NCBI GenBank assembly: GCA_965120355.1
Contig: CBCPMX010000190.1
Coordinates: 1-18,309, forward strand
Direction of reading: 5' to 3'
Length of the DNA: 18,309 bases
Source: CBCPMX01 sp965120355
GTDB taxonomy: Bacteria; Bacillota; Clostridia; Oscillospirales; Oscillospiraceae
This document shows, piece after piece, positions 7,036 to 14,946 of the stretch; within the stretch, counting starts at the first letter, position 1; each line of letters starts with the position of its first letter. The notes under the pieces were generated by a model. It searched no databases, was not told where the DNA came from, and saw only the letters and a list, made by a program, of their open reading frames with translations. The translations under genes and the position numbers were made by a program.

Positions 7036-7671
7036 TTGAAAGAAGTCAAAAAACCGTCGGTGATTCCGGTCTATGGTTCAGGCGCGGTTTTTTGCGTCTG
7101 CTGTATGCTGCTGCACGTCTACCGGCTGTCCGGGCTTCTGACCAGCATCGCCTTGGCTGTAGCGGCCTATGTGGTGCTCATAAAGGTTTTCCCGGGCAAG
7201 ACCGTCATGGTGGAGGTCCCGGAGCCCGAACCCGATACGGGCAACGCCCAGCTCGATGAGATGATCCGGGCGGAGCGGGCTGTCATTGCGGAGATGCGCC
7301 GGCTCAATGCGGCCATTGCAGACGAGAAGTTGTCCCGACAGATTGAAGAGATGGAGGGGCTGTGCAAAAAAATCTTTGCGCAGGTACAGGAACAGCCGGA
7401 AAAGCTGGGGCAGATCCGCAAATTTATGAACTACTATCTGCCTACGACCCTGAAATTGCTCAAGAATTACGACCGCCTGGCTGCCCAGGGCATCCGGGGG
7501 GAGAACATTGATGCGTCGCTGGCATCCATCAGCCGGATGATGGATAAAATTCTGGTGGCCTTTCAGAAGCAGCTGGATGCCATGTTCCAGTACGATGTGA
7601 TGGATATCACGGCAGAGATCGCCGTCATGGAGCAGATGTTGGCCAGCGAGGGCCTGACGGAGGACGCCTGA
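7036..7671 (+). CDS. xpaC: XpaC-like membrane protein (5-bromo-4-chloroindolyl phosphate hydrolysis family)
   Basis: This is a 211-residue membrane-anchored protein of the XpaC family. Two hydrophobic segments occupy roughly residues 9-26 and 29-48. An acidic linker (VEVPEPEPDTG) and a long helical, probably coiled-coil region fill the rest. The family-typical block FMNYYLPTTLKLLKNYDRL is clear at about residues 128-146. The TTG at 7036 is chosen because AAGGAGG (7021-7028) precedes it at good spacing. The in-frame ATG at 7012 has no ribosome site and would put that Shine-Dalgarno inside the gene. XpaC is usually found next to TelA, as here (147-base gap). Its name comes from a phosphatase-indicator phenotype in Bacillus; no catalytic motif is visible and true function is unknown. 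Confidence 0.85.
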   Translation: MKEVKKPSVIPVYGSGAVFCVCCMLLHVYRLSGLLTSIALAVAAYVVLIKVFPGKTVMVEVPEPEPDTGNAQLDEMIRAERAVIAEMRRLNAAIADEKLSRQIEEMEGLCKKIFAQVQEQPEKLGQIRKFMNYYLPTTLKLLKNYDRLAAQGIRGENIDASLASISRMMDKILVAFQKQLDAMFQYDVMDITAEIAVMEQMLASEGLTEDA

Positions 7672-7818
7672 AACAGAATTGCGGAAACGATCAGCCTGCC
7701 GGCGGCAAAGCGAGGGCCGGCCTTTCCGCAGCGCGCAGACAGGCAGATTACACGTTCCATTCTGTAATCATTAAAGTATTAAGAATCGCAAGAAAATAAA
7801 GTTAAGGAGAGCATTGCC

Positions 7819-8964
7819 ATGGATGAGAAAATTCCTGAACTGACACTGGAGCCGCAGCTGGACTTGGAGCTGGAGACGGCGCCCGCCGCACCGCAGACAG
7901 TGACTGTGCCGGATACGCGCCCGGAGTCCGGCCCGGACCTCAGTGTCCTGACCCCGGCAGAGCAAAAGGCCGTCAATGAATTTGCGGAAAAGATAGACCT
8001 GACCAATTCTCAGCTGGTGCTGCAATATGGCGCCGGTGCGCAGAAGAACATCGCCGATTTCTCCGGCAATGCGCTCAACTCTGTTCGCACCAAGGACATG
8101 GGAGAGATCGGCGACATGATTACCAATCTGGTCATGGAGCTGAAAGACTTTGACGCCGAGGAGGAGCGCAAGGGCCTCTTTGGCCGGTTCAAAAAGGCGG
8201 TCAACAGCCTGGACAATATGAAGATCAAGTATGACAAGGCTGAGGCCAATGTGGACAAGATCGCCGCCCAGCTGGAAGAGCAGCAGGTGACGCTGCTCAA
8301 GGACATCGCTTTGCTGGACCAGATGTATGACAAAAACCTGGAGTATTACAAGCAGCTGACGATGTATATTCTGGCCGGCCAGAAAAAGCTCCAGGAGGAG
8401 CGCAGCACCACCCTGGTGGAGCTGCGGAAGAAGGCCGAGGCCAGCGGCTTAGCCGAGGATGCCCAAGCGGCCAACGACTATGCCAATATGTGCAACCGCT
8501 TTGAAAAAAAGCTGCACGATCTGGAGCTGACGCGGGTGATTTCCATCCAAATGGCCCCCCAGATCCGGATGATTCAAAACAACGATACCCTTATGACTGA
8601 GAAGATTCAGACCTCTCTGGTCAATACCATTCCACTGTGGAAGAGCCAGATGGTGCTGGCTCTGGGCATCACTCATTCGCAGCAGGCCATGGAAGCCCAG
8701 CGGGCCGTTACGGATATGACCAACGCGCTGCTGAAGAAGAATGCGGAGATGCTCAAGACTGCCACGGTGGAGACTGCCAAGGAATCCGAGCGGTCCATTG
8801 TGGACATCGAGACGCTGCAGCACACCAACCAGCAATTGATCAGTACGCTGGATGAGGTTTTGCAGATTCAGACCGAGGGCGCACAAAAGCGCAAGGAGGC
8901 CGAGGTGGAGCTCAGACGCATTGAGGGCGAGCTGAAGCAAAAGCTTCTGGAAGCGAGAGGATAA
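7819..8964 (+). CDS. telA: TelA-like toxic anion resistance family protein
   Basis: This is a 381-residue soluble, highly helical protein of the TelA family (toxic anion resistance). The N-terminal 45 residues are an acidic, Pro-rich, likely disordered tail. The body carries family-typical blocks: GLFGRFKKAVNSLDNMKIKY, LLDQMYDKNLEYYKQLTMYI, and a central IPLWKSQMVLALGI. The last 60 residues form a charged coiled coil (EAEVELRRIEGELKQKLLEA). TelA was named from plasmid tellurite resistance, but chromosomal copies in Bacillota are more generally linked to envelope stress, so metal resistance should not be assumed. The ATG has AAGGAG upstream at good spacing. It sits between the XpaC-like gene and the LemA-like gene (six-base gap), supporting one functional unit. 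Confidence 0.9.
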   Translation: MDEKIPELTLEPQLDLELETAPAAPQTVTVPDTRPESGPDLSVLTPAEQKAVNEFAEKIDLTNSQLVLQYGAGAQKNIADFSGNALNSVRTKDMGEIGDMITNLVMELKDFDAEEERKGLFGRFKKAVNSLDNMKIKYDKAEANVDKIAAQLEEQQVTLLKDIALLDQMYDKNLEYYKQLTMYILAGQKKLQEERSTTLVELRKKAEASGLAEDAQAANDYANMCNRFEKKLHDLELTRVISIQMAPQIRMIQNNDTLMTEKIQTSLVNTIPLWKSQMVLALGITHSQQAMEAQRAVTDMTNALLKKNAEMLKTATVETAKESERSIVDIETLQHTNQQLISTLDEVLQIQTEGAQKRKEAEVELRRIEGELKQKLLEARG

Positions 8965-8970
8965 TGTAAT

Positions 8971-9537
8971 TTGACAATTTTGAAAGAACGAAAGTTTGCG
9001 GTGCCGGTGACGGCGGTGATTTGTGTGCTGTTCCTGCTGTTGGGCGTGGGTACTGGGCTGCGCCGGGAGGTCAGCGATTTGGACCAGATGTACCAGACGG
9101 GTGTAGACGGCAGCGGTTATGGCATTGCCACGGATTTGCAGCAGCGCTACACCTATGCGGGCAATTTGACCGCGGTGGCGCAAAAATATGAAGGTGCGTT
9201 CGATACTCAGATTGCAGAAGTCTCCGAGACCCGGGCAGCGCTGTATGCCGCCATGGCGACAGAGGGCTACAGCGATGATTTTGCGGCCAATACGGCTCTG
9301 ACTGACGCCGTAGAGATTCTCAATGAGGCCATGAAGAGTTACGAGCTGTCTGAGGAGGACGAGGCGTATCGCGCTGAACTATACAGCAATCTGAATTCCC
9401 GCAATGACACCATCCGTCATGCGGCTACGGACTTCAACGCGCAGGTGCAAAACTTCAACGAGAATATTCTCGGCGGATTCCCTGCCAATGTGCTCCATAG
9501 CCTGGTGGGTGTGGACAGTGTGGAGGTGTTCGGATGA
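8971..9537 (+). CDS. LemA-like membrane-anchored protein
   Basis: This is a 188-residue protein with one N-terminal membrane anchor (about residues 9-29) and an otherwise helical extracytoplasmic part. The C-terminal block carries the LemA-family pattern: Arg-x-Asn-rich helix, then FNAQVQNFNENILGGFPANV (154-173) and a terminal V/F-rich end, corresponding to the YN-x-V-x-x-FN-x-x-I...P signature. The middle region diverges from classical LemA, so I call it LemA-like. The start is TTG at 8971, six bases after the telA stop, with AGAGG ten bases upstream; no better ATG exists. Its stop overlaps the next ATG by four bases, so it is tightly coupled to the TPM gene. LemA and TPM-domain proteins are commonly adjacent in bacteria. 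Biochemical function is unknown. Confidence 0.75.
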   Translation: MTILKERKFAVPVTAVICVLFLLLGVGTGLRREVSDLDQMYQTGVDGSGYGIATDLQQRYTYAGNLTAVAQKYEGAFDTQIAEVSETRAALYAAMATEGYSDDFAANTALTDAVEILNEAMKSYELSEEDEAYRAELYSNLNSRNDTIRHAATDFNAQVQNFNENILGGFPANVLHSLVGVDSVEVFG

Positions 9538-10475
9538 AACGGACCAGGGGTTTGACGGTTTTGGCGTTGTTTGTACTGCTGGCACTGCTGCTGACGGCCT
9601 GTGGACAGAGCACGCAGGAGTCCGGAGCGGAGATTGTGGATCCGGCGGAGAACTTTTATGTCAGCGACTATGCGGATGTTCTCAGCGGAGACACAGAGCG
9701 GTATATTCAAGAGCTCAATGGCCGGCTGGAGGCCGCCTGCGGCGGCCAGATCGTCGTGGTCACGTTGGATTTCCTCAATGATCTGGACGCAGAGCAATAT
9801 GCGTATGAGGTGCTGAACCAGTGGGGCGTCGGGGATGCCGATGAGAATAACGGTGTGGTGCTGTTATTGGTTCCAGGCGAGGGCAAATGCTGGATTACCG
9901 TGGGTGCGGGGCTGGAAAATGCCCTGACGGCCGGCAATCTGGAGTCGATCCTGGAGACGTATTTCTATGACGACTTTGACAGCGGAAATTATGACGATGC
10001 CGTATATAATACGGTGCAGTATCTGGAGGAGTGGTTCTCCGGATGGTACGGTGTGGATCTGAGCAGCTATGCCGGTGAGACTCCCGCCAATACCGGCGGA
10101 CGGGAACCGGTGTATGCGGAACCGGGCTATGGCAGCGGAAGGAGCTGGTTTGTTGTGTTTGAGATTATCTTTGTCCTGATTGTGATTGTGGCGCTAATTG
10201 CCATATTCAGCTCCATGGGCCGTCGCCGCGGCGGCGGTGGTGGGATTTTCTTCATGCCGATTTTCCGGCCGCGCCCGCGGCCCCCGCGTCCGCCCAGAAC
10301 GCCCAGAAATCCGCCCAGAGGTTCGGGCTTCGGCGGCAGACCCGGCGGAACGCCGCCCAGAAACAGCGGCATGCCCAGAGGCGGCGCCGGCAGATCCGGC
10401 GGCATCAGCCGCGGCGGCGGTATGGGCCATGGTGGCGGCGGTATGGGCCGCGGCGGCGGTGCTGGACGAAAATAA
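9534..10475 (+). CDS. TPM-domain lipoprotein with Gly/Arg/Pro-rich tail (YgcG-like)
   Basis: This is a 313-residue TPM (YgcG/Psb32-type) protein. The N-terminus is a lipoprotein signal with lipobox LTAC and Cys23. The TPM domain spans about residues 40-172, starting FYVSDYADVLS and including GQIVVVTLDF and NNGVVLLLVPGEGKCWITVGAGLE, both typical. A single transmembrane helix follows (about 205-226), and then an 85-residue low-complexity tail rich in Gly, Arg and Pro, which by topology would be cytoplasmic. TPM domains have been linked to phosphatase activity in plants, but in bacteria the role is unclear. The ATG overlaps the LemA-like stop (ATGA). It ends the four-gene cassette and is followed by a strong terminator. 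Double anchoring by lipid and helix is unusual and is discussed in the findings. Confidence 0.88.
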   Translation: MKRTRGLTVLALFVLLALLLTACGQSTQESGAEIVDPAENFYVSDYADVLSGDTERYIQELNGRLEAACGGQIVVVTLDFLNDLDAEQYAYEVLNQWGVGDADENNGVVLLLVPGEGKCWITVGAGLENALTAGNLESILETYFYDDFDSGNYDDAVYNTVQYLEEWFSGWYGVDLSSYAGETPANTGGREPVYAEPGYGSGRSWFVVFEIIFVLIVIVALIAIFSSMGRRRGGGGGIFFMPIFRPRPRPPRPPRTPRNPPRGSGFGGRPGGTPPRNSGMPRGGAGRSGGISRGGGMGHGGGGMGRGGGAGRK

Positions 10476-10499
10476 CATCAAATCGCGTTTGAAACAGGC

Positions 10500-10541
10500 A
10501 GTGCCGGCGTGGGGAGTCTCACGCCGGCACTGGATTTTTTT
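10500..10541 (+). terminator. Strong Rho-independent terminator of the XpaC-TelA-LemA-TPM cassette
   Basis: A perfect 12-bp stem AGTGCCGGCGTG / CACGCCGGCACT (10500-10511 with 10520-10531) with an 8-nt loop is followed by GGATTTTTTT. The same hairpin could help end the convergent MATE transcript, but there is no T tract on the minus strand. Confidence 0.95.
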
Positions 10542-10553
10542 GAAGCGGAGCCC

Positions 10554-11936
10554 TCATTCCGGAACGGTGAGGGTTTTGCTGGTCAGCAGCTTTCGATTTC
10601 TCCACTTGCCGCTGTAAAAGTATGCGCCGGCCAGAATGGCCGATAGAGAAGGCGCCAGGCCCATGCCCCAGTAGATACCCGTGATGCCCATGCCCAGTAC
10701 CTCGGACAGCAGCAAAGAGGCGGCAATGCGGACCACAACACCGTCAAGAATATAACACAGCAGGGCAAACGCTGTGAAGCCCACGGCATTGGCAATGCAA
10801 GTGCACAAGAACAGGAAGGATGCCGGGATATACATGATGGACAAAATGCGCAGGCAGCGGACCCCTTCCGCCACCACCTCCGGCTCATTGTTGAACAGGC
10901 GCACCAGCGGTTCGGGGAAGAGCTGAATCAGGGCCAGCACGACCAGAGAAATGGCCAGGGCCATGCGGACGCCCACACGGATGGTCTGTTCCGCCCGATC
11001 CGGTTTACTGGCGCCAATATTCTGGCCGGCCATGGTGGCCGCACCGGTGGACAGGGCCGAAAGTCCTACCTGTCCCAGATTGACCAGCTTGCTGCCTACG
11101 GCCACGGCCGAAGAGGCGATGATGCCATAGGCGTTGATCATGGAATTGACGAACACAAACGATAAATCAATAAACAGGTATTGGAACGACGAGGGGATGC
11201 CCACTTTCAGGACGACCTTGGCCGTAGGCCAGTGGATGCGCAGGTCGCTGCGCCGGAGCATCAACGCCTGATCCTGCTTTTTGCGGATATATACAATGGC
11301 CCAAATCAGTGCGGCGAGCTGGCTGAGCTCCGTGGCTGCAGCCGCGCCGCCGGCGCCCCAGTGAAAAACACCCACGAACAACAGATCCAGAAAGACGTTC
11401 ATGACGGAAGCCACCGCCACAAAGTACATGGGGCGTTTGCTGTCGCCGGTGCCCCGCAGTACAGAAGTCAGCGTGTTGTAGGCAAAGGAAAAAACCAGAC
11501 ACACTGTCCGGATCAGCAGATAATTCCGCGCTTCTGACCAAGCTTCAGCAGGAATGTTGATCCAGCGCAGGATATTGTTCAAAAGGGCGCAGATAATGAC
11601 CGACAACGCTACCGCAATGGACAGGCTGATGGTCATTGCTGTGCCCAGCGTACGGCGAATGCCGTCATATTCCTTCGCGCCGGCATATTGGGATACCAGC
11701 ACTGCCGCGCCGGCGCTGGCGCCCAGACCCACGTTCATCATGGCGTTGGTGATGTTGCTGGCATTGTTGACCGCAGTCAGGCCGGCACTGCCAACAAACT
11801 GGCCGACAACAATGGTATCGACAGTGCTGTACATGGTTTGCAGGATGCTGGAAGCCAGGAAGGGCAGAGAAAACAGCAGCAGATTTTTTGTAACGCTGCC
11901 TTCGGTCAGATCCAGCGGCTTTCGCAGTTCAGACAT
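10554..11936 (-). CDS. MATE family multidrug efflux transporter
   Basis: This is a 460-residue inner-membrane secondary transporter with twelve predicted hydrophobic helices arranged as two MatE repeats. The N-terminal opening, LTEGSVTKNLLLFSLPFLAS followed by an MYSTVDTIVVGQFVG helix, is characteristic of clostridial MATE proteins close to the MepA/DinF branch. A second-repeat counterpart is visible at VGLSALSTGAATMAGQNIGA. The family exports cationic drugs or organic compounds using a Na+ or H+ gradient; substrate and coupling ion cannot be told here. The ATG has TAAGGAG seven bases upstream. It is monocistronic, convergent with the TPM gene and divergent from the SLH gene. No adjacent MarR or TetR regulator is present. 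Confidence 0.93.
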   Translation of the reverse strand: MSELRKPLDLTEGSVTKNLLLFSLPFLASSILQTMYSTVDTIVVGQFVGSAGLTAVNNASNITNAMMNVGLGASAGAAVLVSQYAGAKEYDGIRRTLGTAMTISLSIAVALSVIICALLNNILRWINIPAEAWSEARNYLLIRTVCLVFSFAYNTLTSVLRGTGDSKRPMYFVAVASVMNVFLDLLFVGVFHWGAGGAAAATELSQLAALIWAIVYIRKKQDQALMLRRSDLRIHWPTAKVVLKVGIPSSFQYLFIDLSFVFVNSMINAYGIIASSAVAVGSKLVNLGQVGLSALSTGAATMAGQNIGASKPDRAEQTIRVGVRMALAISLVVLALIQLFPEPLVRLFNNEPEVVAEGVRCLRILSIMYIPASFLFLCTCIANAVGFTAFALLCYILDGVVVRIAASLLLSEVLGMGITGIYWGMGLAPSLSAILAGAYFYSGKWRNRKLLTSKTLTVPE

Positions 11937-12002
11937 GGCAGGACTCCTTACGGGGCGCTCTATGCGCCGTGAATTCGTTTGGGTGCGAAATGATCGTTCC
12001 CA

Positions 12003-12031
12003 TCATACCGCATTCCGTGTCAAATGTCCAT
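12003..12031 (-). promoter_or_regulatory. Probable promoter of the MATE gene
   Basis: On the minus strand TGGACA (12026-12031) and TATGAT (12003-12008) are separated by 17 bp. The leader would be about 58 nt. Each box has one mismatch to consensus. Confidence 0.6.
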
Positions 12032-12194
12032 ATATTTCTCGCGAAAGATCCGACGATGCGTCCAGGAAGGCCGATGAAAACAACAAAATGAAATCTAAAA
12101 ATTGGGTTTGTACATTTTAGACAAAACGAGTCGCCAAAACTTTATTTAAAATCACAAAAATATGCGCGTTGGTGTACAAATCTGACTTTACCAC

Positions 12195-12223
12195 TTGACA
12201 CTGCGTATAAAGAATTCTAAAAT
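12195..12223 (+). promoter_or_regulatory. Sigma-A promoter of the SLH-protein gene
   Basis: TTGACA (12195-12200) and TAAAAT (12218-12223) are spaced by 17 bp. The leader is about 30 nt and ends in a strong ribosome site AGGAGGT, consistent with an abundant surface protein. Confidence 0.85.
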
Positions 12224-12260
12224 CTAGGTGTATTCTTGTTACTTTTAGGAGGTAAGAACA

Positions 12261-12743
12261 GTGAAAAAGCATAACAGAATTTTGTCAATTATGCTGATTC
12301 TCGCCATGTGCTTTGGCATGCTGGCCGTGTCGGCCACTGCTGCCGGCCCTGGCGGAGGTCCGTCTGCTTTTGTCGTCAATGTCACTGATTTCAGCGACTA
12401 TGAAGACATTGCAAACAAGGACGAAGTGGCTGTCCTCATGCGTCTGGGTATCATTTCCGGCATGGACGACGGTTCCTTTGATCCCAGCGGCGACGTGACC
12501 CGTGCACAGATGGCGAAGATGATCGCCACCGCGATTCTGGGCGGCGAAGAGCCTGCGGCTACCAACGACTTTACCGATGCATCCAATCATTGGGCGTCCG
12601 CCTATATTGGCTACTGTGTCGATAACGGCCTGGTGGACGGCATGGGCGACGGCACCTTCGGTGTTAACGACAACGTGACCGGCCTGCAGGCCGCGAAGAT
12701 GCTGCTGGTTGGCCCTGGGTGTGTCCGGCGAATTCACCGGTGA
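12261..12743 (+). CDS. SLH-domain surface protein, N-terminal part (frameshifted)
   Basis: This frame encodes the export signal and first two S-layer-homology repeats of a cell-surface protein. The start is GTG with AGGAGGT eight bases upstream. A signal peptide (MKK..., hydrophobic core 7-23) ends near Ala27-Ala28. SLH repeat 1 covers about 44-93 (LGIISGMDDGSFDPSGDVTR), and repeat 2 about 104-152 (NGLVDGMGDGTFGVNDNVTG). SLH repeats anchor proteins non-covalently to pyruvylated cell-wall polysaccharide. At about codon 150 the frame breaks: after KMLLV it reads GPGCVRRIHR and stops, whereas the frame beginning at 12712 continues ALGVSGEFTG as an SLH repeat should. One extra G in the GG at 11-12 of block 12701 would explain it. 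Together the two parts make one protein of about 870 residues. Sequencing error and true inactivation both remain possible. Confidence 0.85.
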   Translation: MKKHNRILSIMLILAMCFGMLAVSATAAGPGGGPSAFVVNVTDFSDYEDIANKDEVAVLMRLGIISGMDDGSFDPSGDVTRAQMAKMIATAILGGEEPAATNDFTDASNHWASAYIGYCVDNGLVDGMGDGTFGVNDNVTGLQAAKMLLVGPGCVRRIHR

Positions 12744-14874
12744 GAACTGGGCGGCCAATGTCCAGGCTGCTGCCGATGAGCTGAACCTCTTTGCGGGCAT
12801 TTCCGATCCCGCTGCTGCCCTGAGCCGCGACGAGGCCGCTCTGCTGGTCTATAATGCGCTGATGCTCTCCGACGGCACCGGCGTTCTGCCCCAGGTCGTC
12901 GTGATCTCTGAAGCGACTCCTGTGGAAGAGATTCCTGAGGGCGCCACCTGCGTTGGCGCCGGTGGGGCGCTGCTGTCTCTGCTGGTGGACGGTCAGGTAT
13001 ATGATCAGGACGCCTTTGCGGAGCTGGAGTCCTATGAGAGCGCTGTGATCGTTCCTACGGAGGCCATTGACAATCCGTCTTCCTTCACCGGCGGCGGCAC
13101 CTCCAGCGAGGATAACGACTATGCGTTCCGTCCCGGCATCTACATCAACAACAACGAAATCGTCGAAGAGAGCTCCGTGCTGGATACCACCGGCATGAGC
13201 GCCGCGGAGATTGCCAACGTCTCCATTATTGCGCAGGATGATGATTTTAACCCCATTATCGTCCGTGACTCGGAAGTGGTTCTCAGCGGTGTCACCATCA
13301 GCAACATGACGGATTCCGATGGCTCCAAGACCTGTGACTTCTCCGGCCTTGGCGCTGCTCTGGCGGTCTATGGCGACTCCATGGTGACTCTGGAAGATTC
13401 TACTATTGAAGTGAGCGGTGTTGCGAACCTGGCCATCTTTGCCGATGACGGCGCGGATGTCATTGTCCGCAATTCCAAGCTGTACTCCGGCGGCGGCACC
13501 ATGTATGCTGACTATCAGAATTCTCCCAGCCAGGATACAATGGTTGCGCCCCCCTGGATTCTGGGCATTATGGGCACCTCTCGTGCCACCAACCTGATGG
13601 GCACTGACTCTTCTACCACGGTCATTGATTCCACCGTGCAGTCCGCCCAGTGGGCCATCCTGTCCACCGATTCCGGCACCAATATGAAGCTGAACGTGGT
13701 CAACACCACGATGGAGCTGGTCGGCGCCGACTATGATCTGCAGGAGACCAATTCCGACGGCACAACGCTGTACCAGTCCGAGAACCCCTACACCAGCCGC
13801 TCCGGCTACGGCACATACGCCATTGGGGATGCCGATGAATGGTTCTACGGCGTAGATATGTCCGTGGGCACTTACGCCACCATCTTTACCGGCGGCAAGG
13901 GCACTTATACTGCCATGAAGGCCGGGGAGCCCATCGAACTGTACGATGCCAATGGCAACGTCCTGACCACCTACACGCCGGAAGAGGATAAGGTTACCAC
14001 CATCAACTCCGATACCTTCGGCTTCATGGCCCACCAGGGTCAGAACACCTGCACCATCGAGGAAGGCACCGTGGTGAACTCCAACTACACCTCCTTCCTG
14101 ATTAAGACCGGCTGCTCCATCGACCTGTACGTCACCTCCGGCGCCACACTGAACCCCGGCAACGGCATTCTGGTCCAGGTTATGGACAATGACGACTCCA
14201 CCACTGGTATGAATGTGGAGACCTTCTCCTTCAATACCGTGCACACGGAGGAAGCCGGCTGGCCCACTGAGAGCACTGCCGAGCCCAATGCCTCTGTCAG
14301 CAACATCAACATCTCTGATACTGAACTGACTGGCGACATCTTCAATGGTTCCGGTTACTATGAGCAGTCTGCGACTCCCATCGCAGTCAACTTGGGCGAG
14401 GGCGGCGTTCTCAATGGCGCCATTGCTGCCACTTCCTGCATCCATGTGAATGAGAACTATAACACGGATATGACGGAAGAAGAGGCGCTGGCTTGCCAGA
14501 ACACCTCCTTTACCATCAGCGAGTACTACTACATTGGCCAGGTTGCCAATAAGATCTACTTCAATGGCAATAACACCATCGCTGTGAACCTGGCTGCCGG
14601 CTCCACCTGGAATGTCACCGGCGAAAGCCTGATCACCTCCCTGACCGTGGCCGAGGGTGCGACTCTGAACGGCGACGTCTATATTGACGGCGAGCTGGTG
14701 GAGGTCGTTCCTGGCACCACCTATGAGGGTGAAATCACCGTAATGCCTGCTGGCGTGGCGCCTGCCACTGAGGAAGCTCCCGCTGAAGAGGCCGCTGCGC
14801 CTGCTGAGGAAGCTCCCGCCGAAGAGCCTGTTGCGGAAGTTGAGGAGCCCGTTGTGGAGACTCCCGAGGCTTAA
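12709..14874 (+). CDS. SLH-domain surface protein, C-terminal part (third SLH repeat plus predicted beta-helix region)
   Basis: This is the continuation of the SLH protein in the +1 frame, about 720 residues without a stop. The first 50 residues complete the third SLH repeat (FAGISDPAAALSRDEAALLV). A long Asn/Ser/Thr/Gly-rich region of short beta-strand-like units follows, with repeated patterns such as VTISNMTDSDGS, STIEVSGVANLAIF and VIDSTVQSAQW. This suggests a right-handed beta-helix stalk or polysaccharide-binding surface, as in adhesins; no enzyme active site is recognisable. The C-terminal 45 residues are a Pro/Ala/Glu low-complexity tail built on EEAPAEE-like units. There is no ribosome site at the TTG at 12709, so independent translation is unlikely. 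A strong terminator follows. Function as an S-layer or surface adhesin component is inferred. Confidence 0.85.
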   Translation: MALGVSGEFTGENWAANVQAAADELNLFAGISDPAAALSRDEAALLVYNALMLSDGTGVLPQVVVISEATPVEEIPEGATCVGAGGALLSLLVDGQVYDQDAFAELESYESAVIVPTEAIDNPSSFTGGGTSSEDNDYAFRPGIYINNNEIVEESSVLDTTGMSAAEIANVSIIAQDDDFNPIIVRDSEVVLSGVTISNMTDSDGSKTCDFSGLGAALAVYGDSMVTLEDSTIEVSGVANLAIFADDGADVIVRNSKLYSGGGTMYADYQNSPSQDTMVAPPWILGIMGTSRATNLMGTDSSTTVIDSTVQSAQWAILSTDSGTNMKLNVVNTTMELVGADYDLQETNSDGTTLYQSENPYTSRSGYGTYAIGDADEWFYGVDMSVGTYATIFTGGKGTYTAMKAGEPIELYDANGNVLTTYTPEEDKVTTINSDTFGFMAHQGQNTCTIEEGTVVNSNYTSFLIKTGCSIDLYVTSGATLNPGNGILVQVMDNDDSTTGMNVETFSFNTVHTEEAGWPTESTAEPNASVSNINISDTELTGDIFNGSGYYEQSATPIAVNLGEGGVLNGAIAATSCIHVNENYNTDMTEEEALACQNTSFTISEYYYIGQVANKIYFNGNNTIAVNLAAGSTWNVTGESLITSLTVAEGATLNGDVYIDGELVEVVPGTTYEGEITVMPAGVAPATEEAPAEEAAAPAEEAPAEEPVAEVEEPVVETPEA

Positions 14875-14911
14875 TCTGCCTTGCTGAAATCGATTGTTTG
14901 AAGCATGGAAA

Positions 14912-14946
14912 CCGGGCCGCACACTTCGGTGTGCGGCCCGGCTTTT
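14912..14946 (+). terminator. Rho-independent terminator of the SLH-protein gene
   Basis: A perfect 13-bp GC-rich stem CCGGGCCGCACAC / GTGTGCGGCCCGG with a TTCG tetraloop is followed by CTTTTC. It lies 37 bases after the SLH stop codon. Confidence 0.93.

Larger units (their letters stand above)
11937..12260. other. Divergent MATE / SLH-gene intergenic region
   Basis: This 324-base AT-rich region holds no gene that I can support. It contains a MATE promoter (12003-12031, minus), the SLH-gene promoter (12195-12223, plus), the SLH ribosome site AGGAGGT (12247-12253) and an inverted pair TTTGTACA (12107-12114) / TGTACAAA (12173-12180) with 58 bases between the arms. Confidence 0.7.
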
